Positions 57,574 through 64,000 of a DNA stretch of 64,000 nt are shown here, one piece after another. Position 1 is the stretch's first letter. Each line of letters begins with the position of its first letter. Both the position numbers and the translations under genes were made by a program. Source of the stretch: Gigantopelta aegis (lineage: Eukaryota; Mollusca; Gastropoda; Neomphalida; Peltospiridae); the NCBI RefSeq assembly GCF_016097555.1, contig NC_054712.1, positions 36,554,806 through 36,618,805 on the forward strand, read 5' to 3'. The notes under the pieces were generated by a model. That model did not search any database, had not been told where the DNA came from, and worked only from the letters and a program-made list of their open reading frames with translations.

Positions 57574-60500
57574 CAGTGGAGCCATGTAACACGCCAACCT
57601 TCTGTACTGAACTTGTGTAACCAACTTGAGGCATCCGATCGCAAAGAATGGAATTAAAGCATATGCACCCATGGACGTTGATACTTATTCAAACACAAAG
57701 GATTTGAGACCAAAGTTAAAAACGTGTTTGCTTGATGTGCTGTCACTAACATGTGTACCGTACCTGTTGGAGAAAAAAAAAATCCAACATCAATCCAATT
57801 TTTTCTTTATTTTGGTCTGTTTTTTCTCTCTCTTCCTTTTATTGTTTTCCCTTTTCAAGTCAGAATGTTTTATGCGTTTTTTCTTTCTTTTTTTGTCCAA
57901 AATGGGTCGAAACCTAATCTGAGATTAAAATACTTTTGCCAGGCCACTGTGAAAATTCTTTATCGTTTACTATCGAGTAAATTTGTCATTTGGTTTAAGG
58001 ATTTTCGATGCTGGTATAGGTGGGGAAAGGGGTGTCTTTCAGTTAGTGTATACATTGTCATGTATTCATGCATTTACATATATTTTTTACAGAAATATTC
58101 TTTTCAGGTTTCATAACTAACTCAAATATTTTTATGTTTTTCATGGAATGAAATGCAAAACTGAAAAACATATTATTATTTTTTATAATAAGAAGAAGCA
58201 GATTTGTCAGTTAAAACTAAACTTTTTCAGTCGTGCACGTCAAACAAGCATGTTTTTAAAGATGGCTTCATGGCCTGGTGTCATTCAAGCCACACGATCG
58301 AACTGCAGTCTGTTTTTTTTCCAGTCTGGTATATTGTTAGGGTGTATCAGAACATTCAGGCTTTCTTGTGATTAGGTAATCACATACTAGTGGGTGGGGT
58401 GGGGGTAGTGGGTGGGAGTGCAAGGACAACTATTTTGTAGATGAGTTGTTGGGACCTTTCTGGAAATAAATGGATGGGTTGAGGAGGGGGTGGGGTGTAG
58501 AAGTATCCAGAAAAAGATAAGTTTTGAATCCAACCAGTAACACCAAGAGTTAAAGTCGAATTTTCTGTATACAATCCAATTAGTTTCTCTATATTCTTGA
58601 TATAGTGATATTTTATGTTTAATACAAGACTAGTCCATGTACCCACTCATCCAGTATTCTGGAATGGTCCCTCAAGTAGCTTGCCATATGTAAATAATGA
58701 GAGGCAAAATCACTTTCTTGGGCATGCTTTTGCAGCAAGGTAGATGATAAAAGTTTACCATGCATATCAATGGTTCTGCATGTATATGCTTGTGATCCAT
58801 CTTTTTAATGACCTAATGAAAATTGGTGTTGATAAAGATTGGGACCATCTTACAATTCAGTATGCATGTGTTGATGCATATTACATGCTGTTGAGTACTT
58901 GTTTTGGCTATTTTTACGAAGTGGATATGTACTTAATAAAAATAGATGTACAAGAAGTAATTTTTAATTGTTGGACACTTCATTAATGCACACTAAATTA
59001 CAGTAACAAAATGGAACAAAGAAAACTTCAGAAATATTATCAAGACTTAATTTAACTATAACTTCTTTCCTAAATTATATTAATAAATTGAACGATTTCT
59101 TGCAAAAATATTTTTTTAAATCGTCCTTGCTTTTAAAAATTTTTTTAGAGCCATAAAATTCCCCAAAACGTGTAAAAGCACTTGACCTAGAAGTGATTGC
59201 CATTAACTGTCCAAACCATAAAGCCTGTAATGATGTTATTTGTATGCTTCTATAAGAACTTGTCAAAGTTGTAGAAGGAACTACTGCTGTTACTTTAGCC
59301 ACGCTGTATCAAATCTTGTAGCCCTGTTCTATGCTAGCAGTCCATTTCCACCAGTTCAAACCTTGTTACTGCTCTCAATGAAATGATGACATACCAGCAT
59401 GTGATGCTTCAGGTTTCATACAGGTCATGAACATATAGGAAAGTAGATGGAATTTGCAAATGTCATGGAAAATCTTGGAATTTTAAGCTGGGATATGGAA
59501 AGTTGTGGGGAAAAAAATTAAGGGGACTTTTTTTTTTCCCCTATTAAAATAATATAAAATATTGGCAGTATGCATCATATCTTTGTAATACTATGAGGTT
59601 AAAAAAATCCTTGAAAATCAAAAATGAAAGATATATTTTAAATCTCTAAAGTTGCTCAGGGGCCATTCTGACATCCAAGAATTATACTATAGATTATGAT
59701 TAATTTTAATTAAGTTTGAGGTCTTTGATTTATTTGCTTCATTTGTTGCCCAGATACTAAAGAAGTATTATTAGGTTGTGTTTGCACTAGTCGGTTATAA
59801 TATTGCATACACCAATTTAGAATGATTTAAAGAGTAAATTTCTTAATAGGGATAACCTTTTTAATCGAGATGGGTGTGGGGTTTGATTGTTTTCTAGCCC
59901 CACCTGTGTCTAAATAAAGAAAATTTTTACGACCAAAGTCTAAATAAAGGCTTTCTATTTCTTATATATGAAAGAACCATGTAGGTACAAGTCTAGTCTA
60001 AAAAGCAAGTGAGTGACATTCACTCCGGAGGTTACTGTGGGCCAAAAGGTTTGAATCAGAGATTAATGGACTGCAAAAGTCTGCTTCCAGTAAAACAAAT
60101 GCTGAAAATGTGTTCCCAGTAACACCATACCCGTATCACCGGCCAAGTGGTAGCAATAGATCCCCATCGTATATGGAGAGCTTTGGTGTATTTTATGTTT
60201 TCAAGAAAACCATTGCTCTGTGCTTTTAATAACAGCTTCTTTGTTCAGACGTGGATTTGTACATACTTGAGTTTTGTGTTCGGGTGTATTTGTTTGCTAC
60301 AGGTATTATGTATTTCTAAGTCTCTTTCTACCATTGTCGAAGGTTTTTATGTGGAAAATAAGAACGGTGTACGTTGAGAGAAGAAAATGGGATATTAAAT
60401 TAACTGTATCTGCACTAACAGTTTGTGTTTATGATTTTTCAACAGTTTTTAATTGTTGATAATCGATTTTGAGATCAGTATACTAAACTCATGCCCTTTT

Positions 60501-61304
60501 GTCTAACAAACAACCAAATTACCTTTAATTTTCTGTAAATGGCAAAATAATGTTTTCTGATGAGGGATTCTGTTCCCATGACTAAATTATTTCCCTTTAG
60601 AAGAAACTGAATTTAGCAGAGTTGATAAATACTTATATTGATCAGATTTTCAAATAGCGGAAAAAGTACAATGTAGTTATAAATAATACTGCATTTCAAC
60701 TGAATCATTAGTGGATTACATGTATATGATGCCCTATTCTGTCTTAATACCCAGAAGTTTGCAAACCGTTACTCATGAATCAAATATATGGTGATGCCAT
60801 CGGATCTCTTATAAAATTAAAGAATAATTACAAAAATTATTCTATTCTATTGCTTATGATTGATCCATCAAAAAGATTGCCAAAAAAATGCACCACATAA
60901 TTTGCATGTATAAAGCCTTTCACTTATCTATGGGCCGTGAGTTATATGTGTTATTTTGGAATTTAAAGTGGGGTGGCAGGGAGGCCAACTTAAACTGCGA
61001 AACCACAACAAATAAGAATTTAATTGAATATGTATTAAAAAAAATTTAACATTTTAAATGGCACAGCTGGCTAAAAAAATTTCTTTTGATTACAACAGAA
61101 CTAGATCTCATAAATTCTTTATTTTGTCATGGATTTGTAATTCTGTGTGCTAAAATACTCCTATCTATGCTTTAAAATATTTCTTTTCACCCCACTTCTA
61201 AAATATATTTTTGAAGCATATTGTTTAATGTAACAATATTTATTATGAACTAATGTGTGTAAAAATGCTGGACTCTTTTTATCTTAACAAATAAGTGAAT
61301 GCTG

Positions 61305-61412
61305 GCTTTGTTTAACCACACCACTAGAGGACATTGATTTATTAGTCATTAGCTATTGGATGTCAGACATTTGGTAAATGTTTACACATAGGCTTAGAGG
61401 AAACTTACTGAC
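61305..61412 (-). mobile_element. SINE group C tail fragment
   Basis: TTTAACCACACCACTAGAGG and GCTATTGGATGTCAGACATT. Confidence 0.75.
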
Positions 61413-62065
61413 ACCAATTGCTGTAGCCCTAAGTCATAGACTTTATCCATGACAGGTTTTATTTTTTTTAATTAATAAGTAATATTTAGATCAAATTTGA
61501 GCAGATTAACACAATACTAACGGTATTTAAATAGTCTGTGAGATTGTTATATTGAGAAAAGTGTCACTTTCAGTCTGTTTGTTTGTTCTTAACTGACCAG
61601 GTTCTTTTACCACCGCCTTACACATTCAGTATAGTAATATTTATTTTGTTGAATATTTTAAGAATGTGCTAAAATAGCCTGATCAATTTTCAAACAGCAG
61701 TGGGTTTTATTTTTGGGTTTTTTTAAATGATATCCTAGTTGTATGTTTTATGTCCACAATTATGATTCCCATGTAAATAAAACATGCCACAATATTTAGC
61801 TTCTTTTTAAAACATTTTTTTCCCCGATTTGTTCCATGTTACCCGTTTTTTTCTTTTCTTGTAGTATAAACTTTAAATCTGCATTGTTGACAGCGATATG
61901 GTGTTAAATATGAATGAGTATTATTTGCTAGAAGTTTGTGATTCCATTTCATATTATGTCTTGCTCTGCATCTAAATTTTGTAAGAATCCCAATGGTTTT
62001 TGAAACACTATGTGGGAAATCTCCTGGAATCCACTGTCAAGAATGCATAACGTGCACAATTTGTC

Positions 62066-62071
62066 AATAAA
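62066..62071 (+). terminator. Candidate poly(A) signal of the UEV transcript
   Basis: AATAAA follows a GT-poor stretch and precedes T-rich sequence ending in TTGTTGTTTTTG. A second AATAAA lies at 61776. Position only; no transcript evidence. Confidence 0.4.
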
Positions 62072-62345
62072 ACGGATTAGAAAGTCCAAATTGTTGTTTT
62101 TGATATAATTTTTGTTGTACGAAAATCATTCACCCACATCATGCATATATATATACTATTAGGTACATGTACATGTATTTAAATTGGGGATGGATTTTAG
62201 CTTTTTGTCCATAATCTCAGTATAGGGGTCTGAAGATAGTAGGAAAGGGGGTTGGGGCAGCAGCCACACGGACCTCAATGTGAAAACCAATTTGAGGAGA
62301 GTGATTAATATAATAACTGCAATGTTGATACAGTTAACATGTTAC

Positions 62346-62589
62346 GGGGGGGGGGGGGGGGGGGTACGTAGCTCAGTGGTACAGCGCTTTCCTGATGTGC
62401 GATCGGTTCCTGTCGGTAGGCCCTTTAGGCTATTTCTCATTCCAGCCAGTGCTCTACAACTGGTGTGACAAAAGCTGTGGTATGTACTATCCTGTCTGGA
62501 ATGGTGCATATAAAAAAAAAATCCCTCGCTGCTAATCGAAAAGAGTAGCCCACGAAGTGGCAATAGCGGGGTTTTTTTCTCAATTACAT
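62346..62589 (+). mobile_element. SINE group A, tail truncated, after a G run
   Basis: About 17 G, then GTACGTAGCTCAGTGGTACA (A box), core GCATATAAAA, ending at GGGGTTTTTTTCTCAATTAC. Confidence 0.8.
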
Positions 62590-64000
62590 GGCTGTTAACT
62601 CCGTCGTGAGACGGATTTCCGTCGTAGGAGAAATTGTGGAAATTATTTTTTCAGTTTTTTTTTTTTTTTTTTTTTAATGAGAATCACTTGGGCCGTTTTC
62701 GGTTTCCGTAATGTCAACCCGATCACTTCGGCCGTTTCCTTTGCCCCACTGACCCCCCTTTAGGTACCCATCGGATGGGTATAATCTACCATACATTTAG
62801 GGGCCGGTGAACGGCCCCCTTCCCCTAACGTGAATTCCCAATCCAATATCAAACCTTTTCCCCAGTTACGACCCAACGGTTTCCCATTAAAGAGTCCCAA
62901 AGTTGCTCTCATCGTGAACACTCATAAAAATGTTTACAAATTTAGCTAATAGTATATTTAAAAAAAACTAACATCGAAAAAGTTTCGTTTTGGTTTTCCG
63001 ATTGATTACGAACACATGACGAACAAGTCTGACCTGGATATGCAAATTAGGTGCACTTGTTTTTGATAGTCTGTTGTGTCGTAGTTTTTAGTAATAATGC
63101 CTACATTGTCTGATATAATACAGTTTTGGTAGACGATTACAACTTTTTTTGTTTTAATTCATCCATTTGCGTTAACACATATTTGGGATCTATCGCAACA
63201 CGTCCAATCCGCTATTTACATAGTCCGAACGGACGTAGAAAGTAAAGTACACTGTCATTTGCTGTGCTATTTTAAGCAGACGATCTTATTTTGTAAAAAG
63301 GTGTGTACATATGTTTCGTACTTTTTTTCTTCAAATATTTTATTATTTTATTTTATTTTTTAAAAATCATTTTTGGTATGGTTTTTGTAATTAAAAAACA
63401 AAAACAAACGTTACTACAGTAGTTGTAAATTAAGTGGAAAAAACCCATTTAATTTAAATGTGCTACTCACTCCCTTTGAAGTAATGGTCGTACCCGTTGT
63501 CACATCATGTGGCGTAACAGCCCCCCTGAGAATCGTGCGAGTTTAATCTTTATAGTATGTTAAAAATTATGAACACTGTTACAATGAAATAGTTCTGCTG
63601 GGAGATTATTAGATTGCGTATTATAGATATTGAAACTTAATAAAGTTGATCCGGTCAAATATAACATTTACCGACCAGCGGTATGTTACTTCTTTATTAT
63701 TCACGATTGAATAATGGGTCATTCGAGAACTACGCAACGTGCACTGAGGAGAAAGTGGAAATTATGGAAAATGTGACGAAACGTAATTGGGGGGGGGGGG
63801 GGGGGGGGAGAGATTATTGTGCAACGTAATGTTAATTCATTAACTTTTCATTAAGTAAAATGCAACCAGTCATTGCCATTTTATGTTAACATATATGTAT
63901 TACTAAAGACCCCAGAGTAAAATATGACACGGTCACAAAACATTACAAGGGGAGGGGGTATTAAAACTGCAAGGTTTTGCGTTACGTATTGTTAAATGGA
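62590..64000. other. Unassigned downstream sequence
   Basis: No supported gene. It contains poly-T (62655-62675), a G run of 19 (63790-63808) and AT-rich sequence. GGACGTAG-like pieces occur but no complete repeat was recognised. Confidence 0.5.

Larger units (their letters stand above)
57574..62085 (+). other. UBE2V2: Probable long 3' UTR of the UEV gene
   Basis: About 4.5 kb after the stop has only one clear SINE fragment (61305-61412) and no supported ORF. AATAAA hexamers at 61776 and 62066 are candidate poly(A) signals. The extent is inferred; transcript data would decide it. A G-rich run at 58391-58420 could form a quadruplex. Confidence 0.5.

Overview
This is eukaryotic nuclear DNA from an invertebrate animal, most likely a mollusc and probably a gastropod. 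It is AT-rich, with long introns and canonical GT-AG splice sites. Dozens of copies of tRNA-derived SINEs, many foldback and terminal-inverted-repeat elements, two Tc1-type transposons and long simple repeats fill the space between exons. The species assignment rests on the general look of the SINEs and is an inference.

Two divergently arranged protein genes could be reconstructed exon by exon. On the minus strand (41404 down to 4053) lies a 27-exon gene whose exons join in one open frame of 1079 codons plus stop. The protein looks like an all-helical HEAT/ARM-type solenoid with an acidic, tryptophan-containing tail. I do not recognise the family. On the plus strand (45603 to 57573) lies a complete four-exon gene for a ubiquitin-conjugating enzyme E2 variant (UEV, UBE2V1/UBE2V2/Mms2 type), followed by several kilobases with few SINEs that I read as a long 3' UTR ending near 61.8 or 62.1 kb. 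The 4.2 kb between the two start codons holds SINEs, a TIR transposon with insertions inside it, and presumably both promoters.

The rest is mobile DNA. Three SINE groups (called A, B and C here) share a central core but carry different tRNA-like heads or tails. Several insertions have clear target-site duplications, and one has its empty-site paralogue elsewhere in the window. There are two frameshifted Tc1/mariner (D34E) elements, a solo LTR of 1138 bp inside a SINE, TTAA-flanked (piggyBac-like) and hAT-like short elements, a 928-bp TIR element in two inverted copies, a 1455-bp element built from repeated short motifs and containing an exact 219-bp tandem duplication, and several minisatellites. 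One minisatellite has multiplied the 5' splice site of exon 7 of the minus-strand gene.

I found no rRNA, no convincing stand-alone tRNA gene, no CRISPR array and no operon-like system. The strongest candidates for something undescribed are the solenoid gene, the duplicated splice donor, the modular SINE set and the unnamed non-autonomous elements.
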